DNA of 64,000 nucleotides from Amoebophrya sp. A120. Its lineage: Eukaryota; Sar; Dinophyceae; Syndiniales; Amoebophryaceae. The notes below the pieces were generated by a model. The model was not told where the DNA came from. It saw only the letters and a list, made by a program, of their open reading frames with translations, and did no database searches. This document shows positions 11,001 to 23,000 of this stretch, piece after piece; the stretch's first letter is position 1; every line of letters begins with the position of its first letter. Location: positions 6,125,207 to 6,189,206 of the forward strand of contig CAJINV010000005.1 in NCBI GenBank assembly GCA_905178155.1, read 5' to 3'. The translations under genes and the position numbers were made by a program.

Positions 11001-14000
11001 GTGCAGAGATTGTCACTACAAAGCAAGTTCTGCAGGGCGGGATCTCCAATCGGTTTCACGCGACTAAACATGGGAAGCAGCACGCAACTGTGATAGTCGT
11101 CCGTGCGTTTCATGTAGTCAGAGTGAAACCAGTCCTCGATGGTGCCCACGTTGTTTAGCGCCTTGCATTCCGGCGGGTCGGTTTGCGCAATCTGTTTGGT
11201 ACTCTTGGTCAAGCGACAAGACGCACCCCGCCGTCCGGTGGGGGAGTTGCATTTGCTGCAATACCCGCTTTCGTTGCAGGTGCTCCAACTTTCCATCGGC
11301 CTCGTTCCACAGCCCGAGCACACAGGGGTCTCGATTGGCGCATAATCGTCGGAGCACATTTGTTTCGCGGTGGGGTGCCGGCACGTCATTCTACAGCACC
11401 TCTGCTCGTCGGCTGCTTGTGCGGCGCTGGCGGTCAACGTTTATCAACTGTAAAAATGTCTGGGTCTGGAAGCACAAGAATGCAAGATTTGTCATGCATA
11501 TTTCTCATGACCCATGATGTCTGTAATGCATGGCCTAGCATGACAGATTCTGTGCGATCTCTCTCATGCCTACCCTGCATAGGAGACTCCCTCCCGACTT
11601 GGCCAAAACTGGACGACTTTTTGCAATCATGCAACACAGATTTTTGCATGCTTCAGATTTAGCATGTCATTCTTCCAGACCCAGATGACATTTTTACGTT
11701 TGATAACGTTCCCGCTTCGGCAAAGCCGCCGACCCGGCACTTGTGCCGCGAGCAGTACTGGTTTGGAATGACAGCAAATATCCTATGTAAAAACGTCCCC
11801 ACCCCATCGTCTAGACAAATCCACAAGCTTTGGCTGTTTCGCATGACAAATTTGGACGCGTAGTGTAGTGCTGTTTCAGCTAGTTCAGCAGCATTACAGA
11901 TCTTATTCTCTCATGCTGATTGGAGCATGACAAATTTCAAAACAGCATTAGAAAATGCTTCTCATGGGGCCCCGCATGAGAAACATTTTAAGCATGCAGA
12001 TTTGCATGACAACTATGGTGTGGGGACGTTTTTACACAGGATAGCAAACCCCCCTGCTTCAAGAGGGCACGCGTTTGCCAGCGTGCATTTCTCATGACAG
12101 TGGAACAGCGCAACTTTCCCCTCCTTGCTTGCGCACTGCCCCGAAGGGCTCTTCCCAGGCGGCAAGGTGTGCGTGGAGGAGACACAGGATACATAAGTTG
12201 CCACCGACTTCCAGTTGCCGTCCGGGGGGATATCATATGCAAAAATGTCTGGGTCTGGGAGATTGCGAGATTTGTCATGCTAGTCTGGCATGACTTTTAG
12301 ATCTGTCATGGACGCTTCCAAAGAGCCCCATTTTGCTGTCATGCAGAAACGCAGTTTGCCGTGCAGAATAAGCAACACCTGTAAGCTCAAAAGCGTGTCA
12401 TGCTGAGCCAGCATCTGTGGCCTCTTCATGATACGCCACCCAGCATCACAAGTGTCCAGACCCAGACACTTTTACAATCCATAGGGGAGAGCCAGCGCTA
12501 ATTTCTTCCAATTTTGCCCGGCGTTCAGTTGGTACCCATGTTTATCTCCCTGGGCAACTTCGCAGCCTTTCTCGCAGCAGGTGTTGAGGTCGCTGTTGCC
12601 GCAACTGTACAATCCTGTGCAAAAGTATCGTACTCGTATTGCAATCATGCGTCTTTATCTCAAGGTAAATCCGCATTACAAATTTTACTTCTCATGCTGA
12701 GGAAATTTGTAATGCATTTATACGAGTACGATACTTTTGCAGTTCATATGTACCCACCGCACTTGGGGGAGCCAGACTTGACAAAGTACGCGCCATCCGC
12801 GCCTATCAAATGCAAAAGTGTCTGGGTCTGGAAACTTGTGATGCTGGGTGGCGTCTCATGATGAGGCTACAAATGCTGGCTCAGCATGACAAGTTTCGGA
12901 GCTCCTATGTGTTGCCCATTCTGCATGACAAACTGCACTTCTGCATCACAGGAAAACGGAGCTCTTGGGTAACGTGCAGGTGCATGACAGATTTAAGAGT
13001 CATGCCAGACAAGCATGACAAACGTGAATTCTTCCAGACCCAGACATTTTTACATTTGATAGCGCCCCACGTGTAGCCATTGCAGAACGCTTGGTCACAG
13101 CGCTTCACTATGCATTGCAAATATCGATCTGGGTCTGGAAGACTGCCAGGTTTGTGATGCTTATTCTGCATCACGACCCACGGAGCCTGTAATGCATGAC
13201 CTAGCATCACAGATTTTTAGAGGGCTTCCTGATGGTTATTCCGCATGAGAAATGCCTTCTCCACGGGACGTAGCACAAACTGGACTCATCTTGCTGGTCA
13301 TGAGGCAATACAGATCTTCATCTTTTTACAAGGCAAAGACAGCATCACAAGTTGGATCCTTCCAGACGCCCAGGGTGGATATTTGCAGTTGATATTCACA
13401 CAGCACCGCTGGTTGTCGCTGCTGGAACAGCTCTTACTGAGGCACGAGATGTCCGAGGCGCTGGGACTGCGCGCGTAGCCCGCGGGGCAGCTGTGGTCGT
13501 CGCACATCTCGTTTTCCACGCAGCAAATGGCGCGGTCGTTCTCGTTGCACGTTGCCCCCTGGCAGTAATGTGGCGCTCTCAACTGTTACATTCTCATCTG
13601 TTACATCATTTGTGATGCAACAATGGGAAGAATGAAAGGGCGGGCCTTGCGCGTCTTGCATGACAGATTTGGCACAGACTATCAGCCTGTTTGGCCTTTC
13701 CAGAATTTGTCATGCGGAGCAGCTTAATGGTGTAGATGATAATGGTACTTTTGCATGACAAATCATGCAACAGTTGAGAATGAATGTAACAGTTGAGAAC
13801 GCCATAAGTAAGAGTTACCGTTCTGGTTTGTGTACTTCTTGCCGTTTTTGTCGCCGCACCCAAAGGTCTTGCATTGTGCGTTTCGGTTGCAACACAAGGC
13901 GAGGTCTCTGGAATCGCTGCACGCGTTCGCCCAGCAGCGATAATTGGCCCGCGCGGCGTCGTAATGCCATCCGGCGCTGTCACATCGGCCGTGGTCACTG

Positions 14001-17000
14001 TTGCCCTGAGAGCATTTCGGAGTATGTTGGCAACACCTCTCTTTGTCGCTGCTGTGATCACAGTAGTGATTCGTGCAGAGGGTCTTCGCTATGAACTGCA
14101 AAAGTATCGCATACGCATTCGTATAAATGCATGACAAAAACAAAATCCCTCAGCATGAGAAATAAAATTTGTCTTTCGGATTTGCCTTGAGAAAAAAATT
14201 TGTAATGCATAATACGCGTACGATACTTTTGCACAGGATATCCGCCGAGTCCTTATTCATCCACCCGCGGCCCCACTTGTTGCTACAGCCGTCCGGGTTA
14301 CTACCCCCCTGGTCGTGAGTGTATTTGCATTTGTTGTTTGCGTGGCAGCAGGCATCTCGATCGCCGCTGTTGCTCAAGTTGCAGTTTCCTGGTGCCTGCG
14401 TGGCGCAGTTCTTGCTTGACGGGGTACTTTTCTTCCGGTACCCCCGCGGGCAGTTGCCGGCCTCGGAACACTTCTCGTAGCACCCACTAAGCACCAGGTT
14501 GGCGTTTGCCGAAGGACACCGGTATTTGGCCGTTCCGCGGTACTTGCTGGAACACTGAAAAAGGACACTGTTGGTCCCCGTGGTTCTATCCACGAACAAA
14601 ACTGTGTTAGTGTACTTAATTCTCTTTGGCCGACAGCATCACAAATTTGCTACACATTGTGATGCGTGGCTTGTAAGGTTGGTTCCTAAACCCTGAAACC
14701 TAAACAAAACCCTTACCCTTTCTGGATCGATCTTGAACAGCAGATGAGGGTGGTGGCTGGATCGAAGGTGAGACGGTCGCGACGGTAGCCATCCCGTGCC
14801 GGCGACGGTTGGCCATGCGTGGCTTGTAAGGGAAAACATCACACATGAAAAGAGGACTCCATGTTTGTCTGGCATGACAGGTGTAACACTGTTGCATGTT
14901 TTGCATGACAGATTTACACGACTAACACAGTTTTTTTCTTGCATAGGTTCGTGCCGCGCTTCCCGGAAAGGCGGCCGTGGACTGCCCTGGGTCGACCAGT
15001 TTAGTCCAGAAGGTGTTTTTGTAAAATTATCCTGAAAAAAGACATCCCCGACCCATAGTCAACAAGATGGGAAATCTGCTAGACAAACCAACAAGCTTTG
15101 GGTGTTGCGCATGACAAGTTTGGCCTCGTAGCGTAATACTGTTTTAGGTAGTTCAGAAGCATCACGACAGATCTAGCACGTCATGCTGATTGGAGCATCA
15201 CAAGTTCCGAAATTATACCAATCGAAAATGCTTCTGATGGGGCTCCGCATGAGAAACATTCTCAGCATGCGGCTTTGCATTACAGCTACGGGGTAGGGAC
15301 GTTTTTACTCAAGATAAAGTTCCCGCATTGTTCCCGATGAAATAGGCAAAGCCAGAGGCAGAGAAGGAGCTTATCCTGTGCAAAAGTATCGTACTGGTAG
15401 TATTAATTATAATTTACAATCATGCAATTACAAAATTTTATCCCAAGGTAAAACAGCTTCACAAATTCCATTTCTTGTCATGCTGAGCTAATTTGTAATG
15501 CGATTACCACTAGTACGATGCTTGTGCAATTCATAGAGCTTGGGATCTTGCACTTTTGCAAGCAGCAGGTTCCCCGGTCGCCGTTCCCGCTGCAGGAGGT
15601 CGCGGACGCGCACTGGCTGTTCACTTTTCCAGGGTCCGCAAAGTAGTTGCTGCCGCAGTTCATGAGCGCACAGGTCGCGTGGCAGTTCCGGAGCTGCAGC
15701 GAATAGCCGGCGCCCGCGCATTTGTACTCGGGTCCGCTCCCCAGGGACTTGAACCCCGTGCCGCACTGTAGCCCTCCGCCCTGCCACCCCTGCCGCGCAA
15801 AGCCGTCGTCCCCCGGTCGCGCGGCGTGCGTTTGGTATGAAAGTACACAACTCCCCCTCGTTCTCTTTTCTCATGCAAAATCCCAAATCCAATTGCAATT
15901 GCTGCCTTCTTGTCCTTGTGGCATTGTTTGCATGACAGATTCCGGAAGCCCAAACAGTAAGTACTACACTTCGCTCATGAACTTGTCATGCGCAGTCTGG
16001 ATGTGTGCTGGTGTTTGTATTGCAGTCCATAGCATACATATGACTATGAGGGAAGGTTGTGCACTCTCATATTTGGCCCCGGTGCGTCAAATGGGTCCAG
16101 GAGGACACGCCGGACCCTGATTTCCACGCGTACCCTATCCTGTGTAAAAACGTCCCCACCCCATAGTCAAGATGGGGACTTTGCAACACAAACCTAGAAG
16201 TTTTGGGACTCGTCACGCATCACAAGTGCCAGTCCGTAGTGTAGTGCAGGCTAGCAAGGACACACGCATCACAAATCCATCTGCTTATCCTGGTTACAGC
16301 ATTACAAATGCCAAAACACGAATAGAAACGCCTCGCATGGAGATACGCATCACAAATGTTCCTGTCATTGCAAATCTGCATCACAACTCTGGGGTGGGGA
16401 CGTTTTTACAAATGATATACCCCGTGCTCGAGTTAGGGCCAGTGCACTTCTGGACGCAGCACGTGTCGCGGTCCTCCTCATCGTCGCACTGGTGCGAGGA
16501 GCATGCCGCGGCCCAGTTATGCTGTGCAAAAGTATCGTACTCGTAGTAATCGAAGTCATGCATTACAAATCTCCTTCTTAACCTAAATCCGCATTACAAA
16601 TTCCATTTTTCATGCTGAGGGAATTTGTCATGCGATTTCTACTAGTACGATGCTTTTGCATTTCATACCAGTCTGTCGACGGCCAATCGGACCCGCACAT
16701 CCCGTCGTTGGTGCGCATCAGCGTTTGGCTTCGGCACGCGTCGGTCATTTTCAGATAGTGGCGGTCGCCCGCGGTGCGACGGTCAATGAAGCCGCTCGTC
16801 GGAAAGGCGCCCTTTTTCGTCCAGGTGTAGCCGGAGTTCCCCTGATTATGAACGAGATGCGTGCATTTATGACTCCCGCTTTCCCGTTTCGCGCAATTGT
16901 CGCGGCCCTTGCTGAACGAACCAGCCACCCCGCCATGAGGAATATATCAAATGTAAAAATGTCTGGGTCTGGAAGATTGGAACTTGTGATGCTAACTTTG

Positions 17001-20000
17001 GACTCTAGAAAAATCTGTATTGCATGACCAGCAAGAGGAGTCTAGTTTGTGCTACGCCGCGGGGAGGGCGTTTGTCATGCGGAGTAGGGATCAGGAAGCC
17101 AGCTCAAAATCTGTGATGCGCGGTCGTGCATTACAGACATCCTGGGTCATTGAAAACATGCATGACAAATCTCAGAATCTTCCAGACCCAGACATTTTTA
17201 CATTTGATAGAATATCTGACCCGCTTTTGTCGTAATACATTTTCAAAACGCACTGGTTAAAATTGGCCGTGTTATGGAAGCGTCATGATTGAAATCGTCA
17301 AAGTTGAAATGCTTTGCCATGCAAAAAATGCAGCCCACAAAGTGCCTGTCTTGCGGAGTAGGCAAGTGACGCAGATTGTAAGCCTGTTGAGGGGTAGCAA
17401 CTGAGCTGCTAAAATAGCACGACAGGAGCAGAAGTCTTCTTTGACGAAACAGCATGACAACCTGGATTTCGGCTCTACCCAGATTTGTCATGCGCCACTT
17501 CGAAACTGGGTTACAACTGGCATCCATTTTATGCATGGCAAATCATTTCAACTTTGTCGATTTCAAACCTGACGCTTCCATACGTGTCGCACCGCTCGTA
17601 GCAGCCGCGGAGAACGAGCGACCCGGATATCCTGTGCAAAAGTATCGCACTCGTATGAATGCATTACAAATTTCCCCAGCATGAGAAATGAAATTTGTCA
17701 TGTGGATTTACATGAAGAAGCAAATTTGTAATGCATGAATGCAATTACTACGAGTGCGATACTTTTGCAATGCATATCCGAGCTCGCCGGGCAATTGTAG
17801 GAGGGCGTGTCGGAGCGGTGCGTCAGGTGGCATATCGTACAGAAAAAAGCTGGCACTTGTAAAATGCAAAAAATGAATGGCAGAAAATGGTGTCATGGGC
17901 GAGCCCAGCATAGAGTGCTTTTAGGGTATGCAGTACAGATTTTTCTGTGTTGTGTAGTTTCAGTTTGTTATTTTTGCATTACAACATGTACTATGTAGCC
18001 TGCCTGCTTGTTTCTGTGGGATATGGCAGAGGAGTTGCGAAGAGGTCTGCCACCCGTCCCCGGGCGCTGCCCGGTCACTTTGCCCGCACTGGTAGAACCT
18101 CACGTAGGCCCGGGGCTGCACCACGGTCGTCAGGGCGGTGCCCCCGTAGTTGCTTTGTTTCTCGTAGCGGTAGCCGTACTTTGCGGCGGTACTCGGGTCG
18201 CTACACTCGGCGACCTCGCAGCACAGGTCCCGATCGGCCGTATTGCCAGCAAGGTTGCACCTGGGCCGTCCGTCGCACTGTGATGTGAACGTGGTGGTCC
18301 TTTTTTTGTAGCAGCTGGGGCAGTATCCACACTGCAAATATGTCTTGATGAGTCATCTCGATCTAGAAAAATGAAAACTTGTAATGATGGAGCTTCCTTT
18401 GCAGGGCTAGAAGTTCAGCCACAAGCATATACAAATTTCAGCTGAGTCGCCTTTTCATCATGCGTAGCGGGCATTTATTTTTACAACTGTGTTTCTAATT
18501 TCAAATGACGAAAGAGGTCACGCTGTAATTGTTAATCATGCAACACAGATTTTGCTGATTGTTGTAATCAAAATCATGCAGCAAAGATGATTTAAGCGCA
18601 TGTGTATCAGTTCAACTGGTCCCGCGGTTCAACAATGTGCCTACCAGTTCAATACCGCCCCGGGGCCTAAATATCCTAGAACAAACAGGGCATTTGATAT
18701 GTTCGACGCCAAAAGAATATGCAGGTAGGGGAAGTTGTAGGGGGGGCGTTCCTGACCCAAAGGCACGCTCCTGATCTCTCTGGTACTTACTCGACCCGGG
18801 GGGTCAGGTATCACCTGACCCCCGGTTCGGGTCTGTACCTGCAATGCCGCAGCGCCGTCGTTTTAGATGGTGCTGCGGCACAGCATCGCACACCGTGACT
18901 GATGGGCGCCACAGGTCTCAAGCCCAAATCTACTGTCACTACAGAAAAGAGTAGCCATGTTGACTGCGATCGGCCCTAGCGTTCGACCGCTTTCTGTTTG
19001 AAACCAGCACCGCGCGCACAGCTTCGGTCTTCGTGCGCCCATTGATCGGAAGCAGCGTCCCTAAATCCTACGACCGCCAGCCGTCCCACCGTAAACAATA
19101 GTCGCGCAGCGCCTCGCGCCTCACAAACCAAAATCGCGCGCGCGCGCGCCAAAAGACAAGACCTTGCGGGGCTTGTTGTGCCTCCTCGCGGGCCTTTTTT
19201 TTCGCGCTCTCTTTTTGTTTATATTTTATTCTTTGGCGGCTTTTTTACTACTTTTTTTTTGCCCGCCTCGGGCGCTTCGTTTTTTCTCATGTCGGCACTG
19301 CAGCCGCACACGTCGGCGCAGCACTGCTTGTGCGGAGTGAGTGTTGGCCCGACCTTCTCCCGTGCGCATACTTTTTGCGACATATGGCGCCCGCAAGATA
19401 TGCTCTGTAGCTCATCGGGATTCTTTTCTCACGTTGCCTGCTCTTTTTTCGGGGTTTGGCACGTGCACTACGTATGGTTCTGTTCTTTTTCGTATGCCCT
19501 GAACCTTCACGAACTAGTTCGTGAACTGGGGTACACTCTCGAACCGATTCACATGCAAACCAAGCGTATACAGAACTTCATCCAGCGTCTTTCCAGAATG
19601 TGAATGAACAACTTCCACCAGACATATTTGCATTGGATAGGCAGTTATCAAATGTAAAAATGTCTGGGTCTGGAAGAATCCGAACTTGTGATGCTGCATT
19701 TGGATTCTAAAAAAATCTGTACTGCATGACCAGCAAAGGGAATGCAATTTTGGCTACGCGGAGAGGGCATTTGTCATGCGGAATAGGTATCACGAAGCCC
19801 TCAAAAAGTCTGTGATGCTAGGGCATGCATCACAGACATCGTGGCCCATGCAAAACGTGCATGACAAGCTTCAGAATCTTCCAGACCCAGACATATTTGC
19901 ATTTCATAGCAGTCTGTATAGGGGTCGTCGCACTCTCCGAACTCAGGGTTTTTGCAGTGCGTGAGCTATCCAAAATAAAGACGCTCCCACCTCAGTAGAG

Positions 20001-23000
20001 TCGTCATGCAAAAAATCTGCATGCGTAAAATGCTTCCCATGCGGAGCCGCCCCATGAGCAGCATTCATCGTCTTTTTTAGTTGGGTTTTCAAATTTGTGA
20101 TGCTCGAATCAGCATGCGGGGCTAGACCTGTGAAGATGCCGCTGCACTCGCTCACCAGCATCGGACTTCGACTACCTTGCGTCGAGCCGAAATAACTTTT
20201 CATGCGCAACAGCCAAAGCTTGTTGATTTGTCTAGCAGATGTCCCACCTTGACTCGTCTGGGGTGGGGACGACGTTTCTGCGCAGGAGGATATGAGCTCC
20301 TGATTGTATGAACTGCAAAAGCATGATCGTACTCGTATAAATGCATTACAAATTTCCTCAGCATGAGAGAGAAAATTTGTAATGCGGATTTACCTTGAGA
20401 TAAAGATTTATAATGCATGATTGCAATACGAGTACGATACTTTTGCACAGGATAGATTGGGGTTCGGCACCATTTCCGGGCACGCGTTGTACAGTGTGCA
20501 AGTCATCGAGTAGTAATCATTATGGGAGTGTCAGAATTGAAATCGACAAAGTTGAAATAATTTGTGATGCAGAAAACGGATACCAGTCGGAAGCCCTATT
20601 TCCAAGCGGTGCATGACAAATTTAAGTAGAACCTAAATCCAGTTTGTCATGCTGTTTGGTTAAGGGCGACGTCTTTTGTCATGCTACTTTAGCAGTTCTA
20701 TTTCTACCCCTCAACAGGCTTACAATCTGCCTCCCTTGCATCCTCTGCAATAGAGACAATGTCTGCGTTGCATTTTACGCATTGCAAACTATTTCAACTT
20801 TGACGATTTCAATCCTGACACATCCATAATCATCTCTGGTTGCGTAGAACTTGCAGTACCGATCCTTTTTGCAGTTTTCTTTGCATTCCCACCAAGCCCA
20901 GGACGTATGGCCTGCTTGCAAATCCCAGTAATCGAAGTCGTAGGTGTGCTGTGCTTCGTGGCATATGGTCCCGAACCCCGAACACCCGGAACTGGAATGA
21001 CAGAAGTGATCATAACTGTACTTGGGCAAGCGTGGCGGATTGTAGCCGGACCAAGTCTTTGGCGTGCAGTCTGAGGCGTAGTAATGCCCCTGACCACTAT
21101 ACATAGGTCCTTGCTTGCATCTTTTGTTCTGAATCGTGGCGTCTACCCAACAAGACCGGGCCATGGTTTTCTTCGTTCTCGTTGTGCTTGATGTAGTCCC
21201 GGTGTTCAACAATACTTCGCCTGGTGTCGTGCCGTCGGGCAGGTGGAGCTGTTCCGAGCTTTCTACTTCTGTTTTCTGTTCCTCTCGCCGCCGCTCGAGC
21301 CGGGCTAAAAGTCCCGCGGACACGTTGAGGTGCGAAAAATTCATGGTGGCAAGATTGTCTGCGCTCATTATTTTATCGCAAGAAAAAATGACTGCTCCAT
21401 TGTAAATAACTTGTGACGCGGGGGGGGAGCAGGACCCAACAACACAGAAGCTTTAGCTTTTGGCATCTGCGAGACATGTAAGACAGCGAATTTTCTGGTG
21501 CGGTTTCCCTTAGGAATATTAAACTCGCATGGACAATTTTATTTGTCATGTAGAACAAACTTGCTGATGTGATGCAAAAGTTGCAAAATCCTATACAGTG
21601 AAACACTTTTTTCGTGTGATAGATCTTTTCCCATTTCTCGACTTCCGCCCGGCGAATCGCTCGCCTGTCCTCCGCGGCTTTTTTCGGAACTGTCGGCGCC
21701 ACCTGCTCCTCGGATGGCGGTTTTATTCTACTTGTCGATGATGTAGTTGAGCTTGAAGTTTGTTGTCGTTCCTCCAGCCCTGGTCCTAGTGCTAGGCCCG
21801 TGTTAGTACTCTTTATTTCGCCGGGGCGGCGGCTCGTCTTTTCCTCGTCCTCGTCGTGGTCATCTCTTCCTCGAAGGATTCTTGCTGTGTTGTATCGTAT
21901 TTAAAAACACCCCCACACCAAAATTGTCATGCAAATCTGCATGCTGAGAATGTCCCTCATGCGGAGCCCCATGAGAAGCATTTTCTATTCGCGTTTTTAG
22001 ATTTGTCATGCTTCAATCAGCATGGTATACTGGATCTGTGATGCTGCTGAACTACCTCGAACAGCACTAGACTACGAGTCCAAATCTGTCATGCAAAACA
22101 GCCAAAGCTTGTGGATTTGTCTAGCCGATTTCCCATCTTGACTATGGGGTGGGGACGTTTTTACATAGGATATGTTGGTGCTGTTGTTTACCGGAACTGC
22201 TGGAACATCAAGCTTATTTTCGCCTAGTACTACATTTTGGTCCTCGTCGACGTCCTTGGGAAGTAGTTCTTCAAACGACCTCTTGTAGTCCTCCACAACC
22301 TCGCCCTGCTGCTCAGTTGTTTTTTCCTCCTTCTTCGTCCCCTCAGAAGTGGTCGTTCCCTGGAGGTCCTCGCCGCCTTGATGTTGATGCTGGTGCACAT
22401 CTAAAAAAACATCCTCGGAAATAAAATCCTCCTCCACGACCTCCTGCTGCTCCTCTACTTCTCGTCGCATCACCTGTTGCCTCACTGCGGCGGCGTAGAA
22501 ATGAAAAACGGTCGGGCTCCTGGCGCTATTCCGCGTAGTACTGCTCGTGGTTGATGTTGATGCCCCCGTGGCTCTGCTTCTACTCCTAGATCTAGACCAT
22601 GCATCATAGTAGGAGCTGCTGTTGTCCGCGTCCCACTCCAAACTAGCTCTCCTCCAGGCGTCAGCAGCTGAAGAGGGCGCCGTCGTCCCGCGAGGCGTTC
22701 TTCCCGGCAGGTCGAAGAACGCGTTCCGTGTTAGAGGCGCATAAAAGTCGTCGTGATCGCATGTAGTGGTCCAACGACTCCTGACCCACTGCTCTCCATC
22801 CTGATCAACTTCTGCTCGCAGAAGGGTCTTGAGGACAATCAAGGGAACGATCGAAAATAGGAGGAGCTCCTGCAGGTGGAGGGCCAAAAACCCCAACGAT
22901 GAACAGGCGTAGAGCGACTTCACTTTCACCAGCCACGCCCACGGGTTTATCAAAAGTAAAAATGTCTGGGTCTGGAAACTTGTGATGCTGGGTGGCGTCT

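Larger units (their letters stand above)
18347..19596. other. Insert inside a family B introner
   Basis: Sequence of unknown origin with two strong hairpins (18793-18833, 18845-18880), a CG dinucleotide run (19135-19151) and a T-rich stretch (19190-19260). A plus-strand ORF of 141 codons at 19178-19603 has no recognised motif. No transposase or RT signature is seen. Confidence 0.6.
18324..19639. mobile_element. Introner, family B, enlarged by about 1.25 kb of foreign sequence
   Basis: 1,316 bp between exact GGCAG repeats. Only about 20 bp at the left (TATCCACACTGCAAATATGT) and about 40 bp at the right (CCAGACATATTTGCATTGGA) are family B; the middle is unrelated. Together with the neighbour at 19646 the join reads YTDCPSCYKKR. 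Confidence 0.82.

Noticed and set aside
13606-14061. Arg/Thr-rich minus-strand ORF at 13.6-14.1 kb
   Set aside because: It overlaps the gene B exon at 13807-14089 in another frame and continues through an introner. The Cys-rich frame (LCTNHYCDHSSDKERCC) is the one that joins its neighbours.
14685-14712. CCTAAACCCTGAAACCTAAA resembling a CCCTAAA telomeric repeat
   Set aside because: Too short and irregular, and located inside the extra segment of a family I introner. No longer array is present.
18841-19000. Possible tRNA or snRNA near the hairpins in the family B introner insert
   Set aside because: Two hairpins and a GGTTCGGGTC tract are present, but no cloverleaf, A box/B box pair at the right spacing, or snRNA core motif could be found.
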